From Ramlibacter sp. Leaf400 (GTDB lineage Bacteria; Pseudomonadota; Gammaproteobacteria; Burkholderiales; Burkholderiaceae_C): a stretch of DNA of 64,000 nt. This document shows positions 30,687-39,843 of the stretch, one piece after another; the stretch's first letter is position 1, and every line of letters starts with the position of its first letter. Position numbers and translations under genes: made by a program. Location: positions 165,755 through 229,754 of the forward strand of contig NZ_LMQL01000013.1 of NCBI RefSeq assembly GCF_001424545.1, given 5' to 3'. Under the pieces are notes generated by a model. The model did not search any database. It worked only from the letters and a program-made list of their open reading frames with translations, and was not told the origin of the DNA.

Positions 30687-31391
30687 ATGGCCAACGAACT
30701 CCTGCAGATCGAGAACCTCAACGCCTGGTACGGCGAGTCGCACGTCCTGCACGGCGTCAACCTGAGCGTGGCCGAGGGCGAGGTCGTCTCGCTGCTCGGT
30801 CGCAACGGCGCCGGCCGCACCACCACGCTGCGCGCCATCGTCGGCCTGACCGGCCGCCGCACCGGCTCCATCCGCATCCGCGGCCAGGAAGCCATCGCCC
30901 TGCCCCCGCACAAGGTGGCGCGCCTGGGCATCGGCTACTGCCCCGAGGAGCGCGGCATCTTCGCCAGCCTCTCCGCGGAGGAGAACCTGCTGCTGCCGCC
31001 CACCGTGGGCCAGGGCGGCATGAGCCTGGGCGAGATCTACGACATGTTCCCGAACCTGAAGGAGCGAGCCAGCAGCCCCGGCACGCGCCTTTCCGGCGGT
31101 GAACAGCAGATGCTGGCGGTGGCCCGCATCCTTCGAACCGGCGCGCGCCTGCTGCTGCTCGATGAGATCTCCGAGGGCCTCGCCCCCGTCATCGTCCAGA
31201 AGCTCGCCGAGACCATCCGCACGCTCAAGGCCAAGGGCTACACCATCGTCCTGGTCGAGCAGAACTTCCGCTTCGCCGCGCCGCTGGCCGACCGCTTCTA
31301 CGTCATGGAGCACGGCAAGATCGTCCGCGAGTTCGCCCAGCACGAGCTGCAGGCCAACACGGCGATGCTGCAGGAATTCCTGGGCGTCTGA
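30687..31391 (+). CDS. livF: branched-chain amino acid ABC transporter ATP-binding protein LivF
   Basis: Second ATP-binding subunit of the Liv importer, 234 residues. The signature RLSGGEQQMLAVAR, Walker B LLLLDEISEGLAP and switch VLVEQNFRF are intact. The Walker A motif at residues 38-45 reads GRNGAGRT, with arginine at position 44 where almost all ABC ATPases have lysine; the codon is plainly CGC. Its partner LivG keeps the lysine. The ATG lies one base after the livG stop codon. Confidence 0.93.
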   Translation: MANELLQIENLNAWYGESHVLHGVNLSVAEGEVVSLLGRNGAGRTTTLRAIVGLTGRRTGSIRIRGQEAIALPPHKVARLGIGYCPEERGIFASLSAEENLLLPPTVGQGGMSLGEIYDMFPNLKERASSPGTRLSGGEQQMLAVARILRTGARLLLLDEISEGLAPVIVQKLAETIRTLKAKGYTIVLVEQNFRFAAPLADRFYVMEHGKIVREFAQHELQANTAMLQEFLGV

Positions 31392-31432
31392 CCCTTCCAC
31401 TTTCCACACCGGCTCATCAAAAGGAGACCCGC

Positions 31433-32647
31433 ATGAAACTCAAGAAGCTGTTTGCCGCTAGCGCCCTCGCCGCGGCGGGCGTTTTCGGCGCGGCCACGCC
31501 CGCCATCGCCCAGTATTCCGGCGACGTCATCCGCATCGGCATCATCACGGACATGTCGAGCGTCTACGCCGACATCGACGGCCAGGGCGGCGTGGAAGCC
31601 ATCCGCATGGCCATCGCCGACATGGGCGGGGCCATCAACGGCAAGAAGATCGAGGTGCTCTCGGCCGACCACCAGAACAAGCCCGACGTCGCCGCCTCCA
31701 AGGCGCGCGAGTGGATCGACACGCAGGGCCTGGACATGCTGATCGGCGGCACCAACTCCGGCACCAACCTGGCCATGGCCAAAGTCGCGGCCGAGAAGAA
31801 GAAGCCGTTCATCTCCATCGGCGCCGCCACCTCCGCGCTGACCAACGACCAGTGCACGCCCTACACCCTGCACTGGGCCTACGACACCACCGCCCTGGCC
31901 AAGGGCACGGGCGCGGCCGTGGTCAAGCAGGGCGGCAAGAGCTGGTACTTCCTGACCGCCGACTACGCCTTCGGCCACCAGCTGCAGAGCGACACCACCA
32001 AGGTGGTCGAGGCCAACGGCGGCAAGGTGGTGGGTTCGGTGCGCGCGCCGCTCAACGCCAGCGACTTCTCCTCCTTCCTGCTGCAGGCGCAGGGCAGCAA
32101 GGCCCAGATCCTGGGCCTGGCCAACGCCGGCGGCGACACGATCAACTCGATCAAGGCCGCCAACGAGTTCGGCATCACCAAGACGATGAAGCTGGCCGGC
32201 CTGCTGGTGTTCATCAACGACATCCACTCGCTGGGCCTGAAGACCACCCAGAACATGTACCTGACGGACAGCTGGTACTGGAACCAGAACCAGGAAACCC
32301 GTGCCTGGGCGCGCAAGTTCTTCGACAAGGTCAAGCGCATGCCCTCGTCGATCCAGGCTGGCGACTACTCGGCCACCACGCAGTACCTGACGGCGGTCAA
32401 GGCCGTGGGCACCGACGACGCCGAGAAGGTGCTGGAGCACATGAAGAAGGCCAAGTTCAACGACGTCTTCATGAAGAACGGCTACGTCCGCGCCGACGGC
32501 CGCGTGATCCACGACATGTACCTGATGCAGGTCAAGACGCCGGAGAAGTCCACCGAGCCCTGGGACTACTACAACGTGGTCCAGGTGTTCAAGGGCGAGG
32601 AGGCCTGGACCACCAAGGCCGAGAGCAAGTGCCCGCTCTGGAAGTGA
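31433..32647 (+). CDS. Liv-type ABC transporter substrate-binding protein
   Basis: Periplasmic binding protein of 404 residues with a clear signal peptide (MKLKKLFAASALAAAGVFG, cleavage near AIAQ). The type I periplasmic-binding fold is typical of LivK and amide-binding proteins: IRIGIITDMSSVYADIDG, MLIGGTNSGTNLAMAKVA, YFLTADYAFGH. AAGRAGA-type ribosome binding sequence AAAAGGAG precedes the ATG. The ligand is uncertain; this subfamily includes binders of branched-chain amino acids, aromatic compounds and amides. It lies inside the transporter operon and is followed by a strong stem-loop. Confidence 0.92.
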   Translation: MKLKKLFAASALAAAGVFGAATPAIAQYSGDVIRIGIITDMSSVYADIDGQGGVEAIRMAIADMGGAINGKKIEVLSADHQNKPDVAASKAREWIDTQGLDMLIGGTNSGTNLAMAKVAAEKKKPFISIGAATSALTNDQCTPYTLHWAYDTTALAKGTGAAVVKQGGKSWYFLTADYAFGHQLQSDTTKVVEANGGKVVGSVRAPLNASDFSSFLLQAQGSKAQILGLANAGGDTINSIKAANEFGITKTMKLAGLLVFINDIHSLGLKTTQNMYLTDSWYWNQNQETRAWARKFFDKVKRMPSSIQAGDYSATTQYLTAVKAVGTDDAEKVLEHMKKAKFNDVFMKNGYVRADGRVIHDMYLMQVKTPEKSTEPWDYYNVVQVFKGEEAWTTKAESKCPLWK

Positions 32648-32670
32648 TCGGCTAGCAAAGTAGTAGAAAC

Positions 32671-32695
32671 GAACCGGCCCCTCGAGGGCCGGTTC
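32671..32695 (+). other. intercistronic stem-loop after the Liv binding-protein gene
   Basis: GAACCGGCCC (32671-32680) and GGGCCGGTTC (32686-32695) form a perfect 10-bp stem with loop CTCGA. No U-tract follows (CCCCAAG). It probably protects the upstream message from 3' decay and raises binding-protein level relative to the permeases. Confidence 0.6.
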
Positions 32696-32709
32696 CCCAA
32701 GAGAGTCCC

Positions 32710-33597
32710 ATGACAGAGATCTTCGGTATCCCGATCCAGGCCTTCCTCGGGCAGTTGATGCTCGGGCTGGTCAACGGCGCGTTCTACGCCATGCTCAGCC
32801 TCGGCCTGGCGGTGATCTTCGGGCTGCTGGACATCGTCAACTTCGCGCACGGCGCGCTCTACATGGTCGGCGCCTTCGCCGCGTGGATCATGCTGGACAA
32901 GTGGGGCATCAACTACTGGGTCGCCCTGATCGTCGCGCCGCTCGTGGTGGGCGCGCTCGGCGTGGTCATCGAGAGGCTGTTCCTCAAGCGCTTGTACGGG
33001 CTCGATCCGCTCTACGGCCTGCTGCTCACCTTCGGCCTTTCACTGATCCTGGAAGGCATCTTCCGCGACCAGTACGGCGTCTCCGGGCAGTCCTACCCGG
33101 TGCCCGACGCGCTGGCCGGCGCCACCAACCTCGGTTTCATGGTGCTGCCCAACTACCGCGCCTGGGTCGTGCTGGCCTCGCTCGTGGTCTGCCTGGGCAC
33201 CTGGTTCCTGATCGAACGCACCCGGCTGGGCGCCTACCTGCGGGCCGGCACCGAGAACGCCAAGCTGGTCCAGGCCTTCGGCGTCAACGTGCCGCTGATG
33301 GTGATGCTGACCTACGGCGCCGGCGCCGCGCTGGCCGCCATGGCCGGCGTGCTGGCCGCGCCGGTGATCCAGGTGACGCCGCTGATGGGGTCCAACCTGA
33401 TCATCGTCGTCTTCGCCGTGGTGGTGATCGGCGGCATGGGGTCCATACTGGGCTCGGTCGTCACCGGACTGGGACTGGGCGTGATCGAAGGGTTCACGCG
33501 CGTGTTCTACCCCGAAGCGTCCAACGTCGTCGTGTTCGTCATCATGGCGATCGTGCTGATGCTGCGACCCGCCGGCCTGTTCGGCAAGGAGGCCTGA
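32710..33597 (+). CDS. livH: branched-chain amino acid ABC transporter permease LivH
   Basis: Inner-membrane permease of 295 residues with about eight hydrophobic segments. The family opening QLMLGLVNGAFYAMLSLGLAVIFGLLDIVNFAHGALYMVGAF and the EAA-like loop around VFAVVVIGGMGSILGSVVTG are present. It pairs with LivM to form the membrane pore. The start ATG at 32710 follows the stem-loop by 14 bases; its stop is two bases before livM. Confidence 0.95.
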   Translation: MTEIFGIPIQAFLGQLMLGLVNGAFYAMLSLGLAVIFGLLDIVNFAHGALYMVGAFAAWIMLDKWGINYWVALIVAPLVVGALGVVIERLFLKRLYGLDPLYGLLLTFGLSLILEGIFRDQYGVSGQSYPVPDALAGATNLGFMVLPNYRAWVVLASLVVCLGTWFLIERTRLGAYLRAGTENAKLVQAFGVNVPLMVMLTYGAGAALAAMAGVLAAPVIQVTPLMGSNLIIVVFAVVVIGGMGSILGSVVTGLGLGVIEGFTRVFYPEASNVVVFVIMAIVLMLRPAGLFGKEA

Positions 33598-33599
33598 GG

Positions 33600-34646
33600 A
33601 TGAACACGACGCAAGCTGCAACCGCAACCGCAACCGCCACCGCGACCACCGGCACGGCCGGCCCCGCCGCGGTGCCCTCCGTCCCGCTGGCGGCCACGGG
33701 CATCAGCCCGCTCACGCGCTTCGCCTACCTCGCGCTGCTGGCGCTGGCCGTCGTCGCGCCGATGGTGGGCCTGTACCCCGTGTTCGGGATGAAGCTGCTG
33801 TGCTTCGCCCTGTTCGCCTGTGCCTTCAACCTGCTGCTGGGCTTCACCGGCCTGCTGTCGTTCGGCCACGCCGCCTTCTTCGGCTCGGCGGCGTACATCG
33901 CCGGCTGGCTGGTCAAGGCGCAGGGCTGGTCGCCCGAGCTGGGCCTCCTGGCCGGCATCGTCACCGGCGCCCTGCTGGGCCTGGTCTTCGGCCTGGTCGC
34001 CATCCGCCGCCAGGGCATCTACTTCGCCATGGTCACGCTGGCGCTGGCGCAGATGGTCTTCTTCGTCTGCCTGCAGGCGCCGTTCACCGGCGGCGAGGAC
34101 GGCCTGCAGGGCGTGCCGCGAGGAACGCTCTTCGGCGTGCTGCCGCTCACGTCCGACCTGACGCTCTACTACGTGGTGCTGGCCATCTTCGCGATCTGCT
34201 TCCTGGGCATCATCCGCGTGGTCACCTCGCCCTTCGGCCAGGTGCTCAAGATGATCCGGGAGAACGAGCCGCGCGCCATCTCGCTGGGCTACGCGGTCGA
34301 CAAGTACAAGCTGCTGGCCTTCGTGCTGTCGGCCAGCCTGGCCGGCCTGGCGGGCTCGCTCAAGACCATCGTCATGGGCTTCGCGTCGCTGACCGACGTG
34401 CACTGGTCCATGTCCGGCGAGGTGATCCTGATGTCGCTGCTGGGCGGCGTGGGCACCTTCTTCGGCCCGGTGTTCGGCGCCGGCGTCGTGATCGCGCTGC
34501 AGAACCTGCTGGCCGACAAGGTCGGCGCCTGGGTCACGGTGATCATCGGCGCCATCTTCGTGGTCTGCGTGCTGGCCTTCCGCAAGGGCGCGGTCGGCGA
34601 GCTGCACGCCTGGCTGGAGAGGCGCAAGTCGCGCGCGAACGGCTGA
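33600..34646 (+). CDS. livM: branched-chain amino acid ABC transporter permease LivM
   Basis: Second inner-membrane permease of the Liv system, 348 residues. Conserved stretches include LLGFTGLLSFGHAAFFG, RRQGIYFAMVTLALAQM and LMSLLGGVGTFFGPVFGA. The N-terminal 30 residues are an Ala/Thr-rich run encoded partly by a GCAACC hexanucleotide repeat (33617-33634); such an extension is not part of the permease fold. The ATG at 33600 lies just after the livH stop codon. A strong terminator follows the gene. Confidence 0.94.
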   Translation: MNTTQAATATATATATTGTAGPAAVPSVPLAATGISPLTRFAYLALLALAVVAPMVGLYPVFGMKLLCFALFACAFNLLLGFTGLLSFGHAAFFGSAAYIAGWLVKAQGWSPELGLLAGIVTGALLGLVFGLVAIRRQGIYFAMVTLALAQMVFFVCLQAPFTGGEDGLQGVPRGTLFGVLPLTSDLTLYYVVLAIFAICFLGIIRVVTSPFGQVLKMIRENEPRAISLGYAVDKYKLLAFVLSASLAGLAGSLKTIVMGFASLTDVHWSMSGEVILMSLLGGVGTFFGPVFGAGVVIALQNLLADKVGAWVTVIIGAIFVVCVLAFRKGAVGELHAWLERRKSRANG

Positions 34647-34667
34647 CGTTCGCGAGACAGGTGATGG

Positions 34668-34696
34668 AAGGCCGGCGCAAGCCGGCCTTTCTCTTT
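34668..34696 (+). terminator. intrinsic terminator of the liv operon
   Basis: AAGGCCGGC (34668-34676) and GCCGGCCTT (34681-34689) form a 9-bp stem closed by a GCAA tetraloop, followed by TCTCTTT. This is a good Rho-independent terminator 22 bases after the livM stop codon. Confidence 0.8.
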
Positions 34697-34795
34697 GGGT
34701 CCGCGCTGGTGCTGTCATGCAGGCGATTGCCGGGCCCGCGCCGCGGCCTTAGCCTGCGCGTTCACAGCCCCCACCACTTTCCCGAGGACCCCGCC

Positions 34796-35563
34796 ATGAA
34801 CGACCTCTTCAGCCTGCACGGCCGCGCCGCCCTGGTCACCGGCGGCTCGCGCGGCATCGGCCGCATGATCGCCTCCGGCTTCCTGCGCCAGGGCGCGCGC
34901 GTCTACATCACCGCGCGCAAGGCTGCGGCCTGCGACCAGGCGGCGGCCGAGATGTCCAGCCTCGGCCCCTGCACCTCGCTCCCGCTCGACGTGTCCACGC
35001 TGGAGGGGTGCCGAGCGCTGGCCGAGGAGATCGCCCGGCGCGAGCCCGCGCTCGACATCCTGGTCAACAACGCCGGCGCCGCCTGGGGCGAGGCCTTCGA
35101 GACCTTCCCCGAGAGCGGCTGGGACAAGGTGGTGGACCTGAACCTGAAGACGCCGTTCTTCCTCACCCAGGCCCTGCACGCGCCGCTGAAGGCGGCCGCG
35201 CGCGTGCGCCCGGCCAAGGTGATCAACATCGCCTCGATCGACGGCATCTCGGTCAATCCGTGGGAGACCTACTCCTACGCCGCCAGCAAGGCCGGCCTGA
35301 TCCACCTGACCCGGCGCATGGCGCTGCGCCTCGCGCAGGACAACATCGTGGTCAGCGGCATCGCCCCCGGTCCCTTCGCCTCCGACATGAACAAGCAGGC
35401 GCGCGACCATGCGGACGACGTGGCGCAGCGCGTGCCGGTCGGCCGCATCGGGACGCAAGAGGACATGGCGGGCGCGGCCATCTTCCTGGCCTCGCGCGCC
35501 GGCGACTACGTGGTGGGCGAAACCATCGTGGTGGACGGCGGCGTCACGCACGCACGCGGCTGA
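34796..35563 (+). CDS. short-chain dehydrogenase/reductase
   Basis: A classical SDR of 255 residues, an NAD(P)-dependent oxidoreductase. The cofactor motif TGGSRGIG lies at residues 15-22, NNAG at about 91, a catalytic serine lies in NIASIDG, and the YxxxK pair is Y161/K165. The C-terminus VVGETIVVDGGVTHARG is typical. An arginine at the end of the cofactor motif suggests NADP preference, an inference only. The substrate is unknown. The gene is separated from liv by a terminator and converges on the PfkB kinase gene. Confidence 0.92.
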   Translation: MNDLFSLHGRAALVTGGSRGIGRMIASGFLRQGARVYITARKAAACDQAAAEMSSLGPCTSLPLDVSTLEGCRALAEEIARREPALDILVNNAGAAWGEAFETFPESGWDKVVDLNLKTPFFLTQALHAPLKAAARVRPAKVINIASIDGISVNPWETYSYAASKAGLIHLTRRMALRLAQDNIVVSGIAPGPFASDMNKQARDHADDVAQRVPVGRIGTQEDMAGAAIFLASRAGDYVVGETIVVDGGVTHARG

Positions 35564-35575
35564 CGCCGCGGCGCT

Positions 35576-36460
35576 TCAGGCCAGCGACCAGTTCTGCGGG
35601 CCCTTGCTGGCGATCTTGGCGGCGCCCACCTGGTTGCCCAGTTCGGCGCAGCGCGCCAGCGGCCAGCCTTGCTCCAGGCCGTGGAGCAGGGCGCCCCGCC
35701 AGGCGTCGCCGCAGCCGGTGGGGTCGACGATGGCGGGTGCCTTGACCGGGGGCACCACGGTCTTCTCGCCGGCTATCCACACCTCGCAGCCCTCGCCGCC
35801 CAGTGTGACGACCAGGCCCTGCACCTTGCGCGAGATCGCGGCGGAGTCCCAGCCGGTGCGCTCGCTCAGCATCTTGCCTTCGTAGTCGTTGACGGTGACC
35901 CAGGTCGACTTCTCGATGAAGCCGGCCAGCTCCTTGCCGTCGAACATCGGCAGGCCCTGGCCCGGGTCGAACACGAACGGGATGCCGGCGTCGTGGAACT
36001 GCTGCGCGTGCTGCAGCATCGCGTCGCGGCCGTCGGGCGAGATGATGCCCAGCTTGATGTCCGACCGCGCCTGGATGCGCGTGATGTGCGCCTGCGTCAT
36101 CGCGCCGGGGTGGAAGGCGGTGATCTGGTTGTTGTCCAGGTCCGTCATGATCATCGCCTGCGCGGTGTACGCGTCATCGATCTGGCGCACGAACTCCGTG
36201 GCGATGCCCAGCGAGCGCAGGCGATCGAGGTAGCCCGCGCCGTCCATGCCCAGCGTGGCCATGGGCAGGGGCGTGCCGCCCAGCAGCTTGAGGCTGTAGG
36301 CGATGTTGCCGGCGCAGCCGCCGAAGTCGCGGCGCAGCTGCGGCACCAGGAACGAGACGTTCAGGATGTGCAGCTGGTCCGGCAGGATCTGCTGGGCGAA
36401 GCGGCCCTCGAAATTCATGATGGTGTCGAAGGCGAGGGATCCGCAGATGACGGCTGCCAT
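35576..36460 (-). CDS. PfkB-family carbohydrate/adenosine kinase
   Basis: A ribokinase-like (PfkB) kinase of 294 residues. The N-terminal GGCAGNIAYSLKLLGG segment and the C-terminal signature VDPTGCGDAWRGALLHG are clear; the catalytic aspartate lies in GCGD, where most members have GAGD. This form is often annotated as adenosine kinase in Burkholderiales, but the substrate cannot be fixed from sequence. It lies 27 bases downstream of the DUF3426 gene and probably ends the same operon. Confidence 0.9.
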   Translation of the reverse strand: MAAVICGSLAFDTIMNFEGRFAQQILPDQLHILNVSFLVPQLRRDFGGCAGNIAYSLKLLGGTPLPMATLGMDGAGYLDRLRSLGIATEFVRQIDDAYTAQAMIMTDLDNNQITAFHPGAMTQAHITRIQARSDIKLGIISPDGRDAMLQHAQQFHDAGIPFVFDPGQGLPMFDGKELAGFIEKSTWVTVNDYEGKMLSERTGWDSAAISRKVQGLVVTLGGEGCEVWIAGEKTVVPPVKAPAIVDPTGCGDAWRGALLHGLEQGWPLARCAELGNQVGAAKIASKGPQNWSLA

Positions 36461-36487
36461 GGTTGCTCTTTTGCTGTGGTGGTGAGA

Positions 36488-37558
36488 TCAGGGATAGAAG
36501 GCCAGCAGGCGGTAGCCCGCGATGCGGCCCGCGCCGGAGGCGGCGTCCACGGCCAGCGCGACGCTGGCGGCGAACTCCGAGGCCGGCGCGATGGTGGGCG
36601 AAGCAGCGCCGAGTTCCTGGGGCGTGAGCACCCGCTGGAGCACGGCCTGGTCCTGCGTGTCGGTCAGCGTCAGCTGCAGCGAGGGAACGGCCACGGGCTG
36701 GTCGGACTGGTTGCGCAACGAGAAGCTCAGGCGATAGGCGTCGGGGCGCAGCCGCGTGAAGCCGCTGTTGTCGATCAGGATGGCTTCGATGCGCTGGGGC
36801 GGGCCGATCGTGCAGGCCAGCGGCAAGCACAGGGCCTCCAGCCAGGGCTTCAGGTTCGGGTTCACGGCGGCCAGGCGATGGCGCTCCTGCACCGTGTACT
36901 GCAGGCCAAGGAGCGCCGCGAGTCCCAGCGCGCCGAGCAGGAGCCCCAGGCGCGTCGATGGTCGGCTCCAAAAGGCCTTGCGGCGGGCCTGCCGCACGAA
37001 GGACAGGTCCTCCACTTCGTCGTCGGGCGGCTCGATCGGCCACGGCCTCGCGGACGTGCTGTGCGAAAAGCCGGAGAGCCCTGCCGCAGGCGTGCTCGGT
37101 TGAAAGGACGAGTTGCGCCCGGCCGGCAGGCTGTCCTCGAAGGTCGAGATGCGCGCGTCCTGCGGGTGGAAGCGCGCATCCACGAAGTCGTCGTCCGCGT
37201 CTTCGGAGGGCCCGAAGTCCTGGACCGGCTTGGGCGGCAACGCGGCCGGCGGCGGCGTGAGTTCTTCGACGGGCTTCGGGGGCTCGACGGGACTGGGCTC
37301 GGGGTCCTGCTCCGCCGCGTCCTGCCGCAGCAGCCGCAGCGGCGTCACGCCGGAATCAGCATCGGGCGCAATTCGAGCCGGGCCCTCCTGCGGTTCAGGC
37401 GCCCCGGCGGTGGCCGGCGCATCCGGCCGCATGCTCGCGGTGGCGTCGAACACCTCGCCGCACTGGCCGCAGCGCACCCAGCCTTCGGAGATCTTCAGCT
37501 GGTCGGGCACAACCCTGAACATCGTCCCGCACGCCGGGCACCCGGTGATCATGCTCAT
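36488..37558 (-). CDS. zinc-ribbon and DUF3426 membrane protein
   Basis: A 356-residue protein with an N-terminal zinc ribbon (C7/C10 and C30/C33, in CPACGTMF and WVRCGQC). A long proline-rich, probably disordered section follows, then one membrane helix (LGLLLGALGLAALLGLQY) and a C-terminal DUF3426 beta-rich domain. Function is unknown. The gene sits after prmA in most Burkholderiales, which suggests a link to cell-envelope or ribosome-related processes, though nothing proves it. The start is the first ATG of MSMITGCPACG (37558). A TACAAT lies nine bases upstream. Confidence 0.88.
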   Translation of the reverse strand: MSMITGCPACGTMFRVVPDQLKISEGWVRCGQCGEVFDATASMRPDAPATAGAPEPQEGPARIAPDADSGVTPLRLLRQDAAEQDPEPSPVEPPKPVEELTPPPAALPPKPVQDFGPSEDADDDFVDARFHPQDARISTFEDSLPAGRNSSFQPSTPAAGLSGFSHSTSARPWPIEPPDDEVEDLSFVRQARRKAFWSRPSTRLGLLLGALGLAALLGLQYTVQERHRLAAVNPNLKPWLEALCLPLACTIGPPQRIEAILIDNSGFTRLRPDAYRLSFSLRNQSDQPVAVPSLQLTLTDTQDQAVLQRVLTPQELGAASPTIAPASEFAASVALAVDAASGAGRIAGYRLLAFYP

Positions 37559-37567
37559 GAGCCGGGC

Positions 37568-37573
37568 ATTGTA
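37568..37573 (-). promoter_or_regulatory. -10 element before the DUF3426 gene
   Basis: TACAAT on the minus strand ends nine bases before the ATG at 37558, within the short gap after prmA. It may start an internal, nearly leaderless message. Confidence 0.35.
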
Positions 37574-37581
37574 GAAGCCGC

Positions 37582-38463
37582 TCAGAGCCGGGCCGTCATG
37601 AGGATCCAGCCCTCCTCGGCGTCCGCCACCTCCAGCCGCGCGTGCGGCGCGTAGGCCTGCTTCAGTTCGTCGGCCTGGCGCTCCAGGATGCCGGCCAGCA
37701 CCAGCGAACCGCCCGGCGCCACGTGGCCGCACAGCAGCGGCGCCAGCACCTTCAGGGGCGTGGCCAGGATGTTGGCCAGCACGGTCTGGTAGCGGCCCTG
37801 GGCCCGGTCGGGCAGGCCCGCGTTCAGCGACACGTCATTGGCCGCCGCGTTGTCCAGCGTGGCCCGCACCGCGGCCTCGTCGATGTCGACCGCGTCGATC
37901 TCGCCCGCGCCGTACTTGGCCGCGCCGATGGCCAGGATGCCCGAGCCGCAGCCGTAGTCGAGCACGCGCTGCCCTCGCGGCGGATGCCGGGCGATCCAGC
38001 GCAGGCACATGCGGGTGGTGGGATGGGTGCCGGTGCCGAACGCCAGGCCCGGGTCGAGCCGGATCACCTGCGCGGCCTGGGCCGGCGGCTCGTGCCAGCT
38101 GGGCACGATCCAGAACTCGGGCGTGATCTCCACCGGCGCGAACTGCGATTGCGTCAGGCGCACCCAGTCCTGTTCGGCGACCTCCTCGATCCCCAGCACC
38201 GTGCAGCCCGCGAAGAAATCCTGCGCCTGCAGCAGCCGCAGCGCCTCGTCGGCCGCCCCGCGTTGGGGGAACAGCGCCAGCACGCGCGAACGCTGCCAGC
38301 CTTCGCGCGGCGGCGGCAGGCCGGGCTCGCCGAACAGGGCCTGTTCGGCGTCGGTCTGCGCGTCGGCGTCCTCGACGGAGACGCTCAGGGCGTCCAGCGC
38401 TTCGAGCGCCTCGCCCAGAGCCTCGACCTGGGCTTCAGCGCAGAGCAGGCGCAGCTCGAACAC
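37582..38463 (-). CDS. prmA: ribosomal protein L11 methyltransferase
   Basis: PrmA trimethylates ribosomal protein L11 using S-adenosylmethionine. The 293-residue protein has the small N-terminal L11-recognition domain and the linker LDPGLAFGTGTHPTTRMCL. The AdoMet-binding motif is VLDYGCGSGILAIGAAKYG, and LANILATPLKVLAP carries the catalytic-site NIL. The ATG at 38463 is 12 bases downstream of accC. accB-accC-prmA is the standard order in this group. Confidence 0.97.
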   Translation of the reverse strand: MFELRLLCAEAQVEALGEALEALDALSVSVEDADAQTDAEQALFGEPGLPPPREGWQRSRVLALFPQRGAADEALRLLQAQDFFAGCTVLGIEEVAEQDWVRLTQSQFAPVEITPEFWIVPSWHEPPAQAAQVIRLDPGLAFGTGTHPTTRMCLRWIARHPPRGQRVLDYGCGSGILAIGAAKYGAGEIDAVDIDEAAVRATLDNAAANDVSLNAGLPDRAQGRYQTVLANILATPLKVLAPLLCGHVAPGGSLVLAGILERQADELKQAYAPHARLEVADAEEGWILMTARL

Positions 38464-38475
38464 CCGGCCTCCGGA

Positions 38476-39825
38476 TCAGCGTTTATGGTGCGACAACCAC
38501 TGCTCGAGGTAGTGGATGTTGGTGCCGCCGGCCATGAACTTGGCGTCCACCATCAGCTCGCGGTGCAGCGGGATGTTGGTGTTGATGCCCTCGACCACCG
38601 TCTCCAGCAGCGCGGTGCGCATGCGCGCGAGCGCCTGCTCCCGCGTGTCGCCGTGCACGATGATCTTGCCGATCATCGAGTCGTAGTTGGGCGGCACGAA
38701 GTAGTTGTTGTAGACGTGGGAGTCGACGCGCACGCCGGGACCGCCGGGGGCGTGCCAGAGCGTGATGCGGCCCGGCGACGGCGTGAACTTGTAGGGGTCT
38801 TCCGCATTCACCCGGCATTCGATGGCGTGGCCGCGCAGCTGGATGTCGCGCTGGGTGAAGGGCAGCTTCTCGCCGGCCGCCACCATGATCTGCGTCTTGA
38901 CGATGTCCACGCCGGTCACCAGCTCGGTGACGGGATGCTCCACCTGCACCCGCGTGTTCATCTCGATGAAATAGAACTCGCCGTTCTCGTACAGGAACTC
39001 GAAGGTGCCGGCGCCGCGGTAGCCGATCTTCTTGCAGGCCGCCGCGCAGCGCTCGCCGATGCGCTCGATCAGCTTGCGCGGGATGCCCGGGGCCGGCGCC
39101 TCCTCGATGATCTTCTGGTGGCGCCGCTGCATGGAGCAGTCGCGCTCGCCCAGGTAGACCGCGTTGCGGTGCTTGTCGGCCAGGATCTGGATCTCGATGT
39201 GCCGCGGGTCCTGGAGGAACTTCTCCATGTAGACCGCCGGATTGCCGAAAGCGGCGCCGGCCTCGGCCTTGGTCATCTGCACCGCGTTGACCAGGGCGGC
39301 CTCGGTGTGCACGACGCGCATGCCGCGCCCGCCGCCACCGCCGGCGGCCTTGATGATCACCGGGTAGCCCACCGCCTTGGCGATGCGGCGGATCTGCGCC
39401 GGATCGTCCGGCAGCTCGCCCTCGGAGCCGGGCACGCAGGGCACGCCCGCCTTGATCATGGCCTGCTTGGCCGACACCTTGTCGCCCATCATCCGGATCG
39501 ATTCCGGCGTCGGGCCGATGAACTGGAAGCCGCTCTTTTCCACCCGCTCGGCGAAATCGGCGTTCTCCGACAGGAAGCCGTAGCCGGGGTGGATCGCCTC
39601 GGCATCGGTGACCTCGGCCGCCGAGATGATGGCCGGCATGTTGAGGTAGCTCAGGGGGGACGGCGCGGGGCCGATGCAGACGGCTTCCTCGGCCAGCTTG
39701 ACGTACTTGGCGTCGCGGTCGGCTTCGGAATAGACCATCACGGCCTTGATGCCGAGCTCGCGGCAGGCTCTCTGGACTCTCAGGGCGATCTCGCCCCGGT
39801 TCGCCACCAGGATCTTCTTGAACAT
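38476..39825 (-). CDS. accC: biotin carboxylase subunit of acetyl-CoA carboxylase
   Basis: AccC carboxylates the biotin on AccB with bicarbonate and ATP, the first half-reaction of fatty acid synthesis. The 449-residue protein starts [17 protein letters not shown]. It has the ATP-grasp glycine loop [11 protein letters not shown], the [13 protein letters not shown] segment, and the catalytic [14 protein letters not shown]. It follows accB by 18 bases on the same transcript. Confidence 0.98.
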   Translation of the reverse strand: MFKKILVANRGEIALRVQRACRELGIKAVMVYSEADRDAKYVKLAEEAVCIGPAPSPLSYLNMPAIISAAEVTDAEAIHPGYGFLSENADFAERVEKSGFQFIGPTPESIRMMGDKVSAKQAMIKAGVPCVPGSEGELPDDPAQIRRIAKAVGYPVIIKAAGGGGGRGMRVVHTEAALVNAVQMTKAEAGAAFGNPAVYMEKFLQDPRHIEIQILADKHRNAVYLGERDCSMQRRHQKIIEEAPAPGIPRKLIERIGERCAAACKKIGYRGAGTFEFLYENGEFYFIEMNTRVQVEHPVTELVTGVDIVKTQIMVAAGEKLPFTQRDIQLRGHAIECRVNAEDPYKFTPSPGRITLWHAPGGPGVRVDSHVYNNYFVPPNYDSMIGKIIVHGDTREQALARMRTALLETVVEGINTNIPLHRELMVDAKFMAGGTNIHYLEQWLSHHKR

Positions 39826-39843
39826 GAGGGGGTGCTTACCGGA

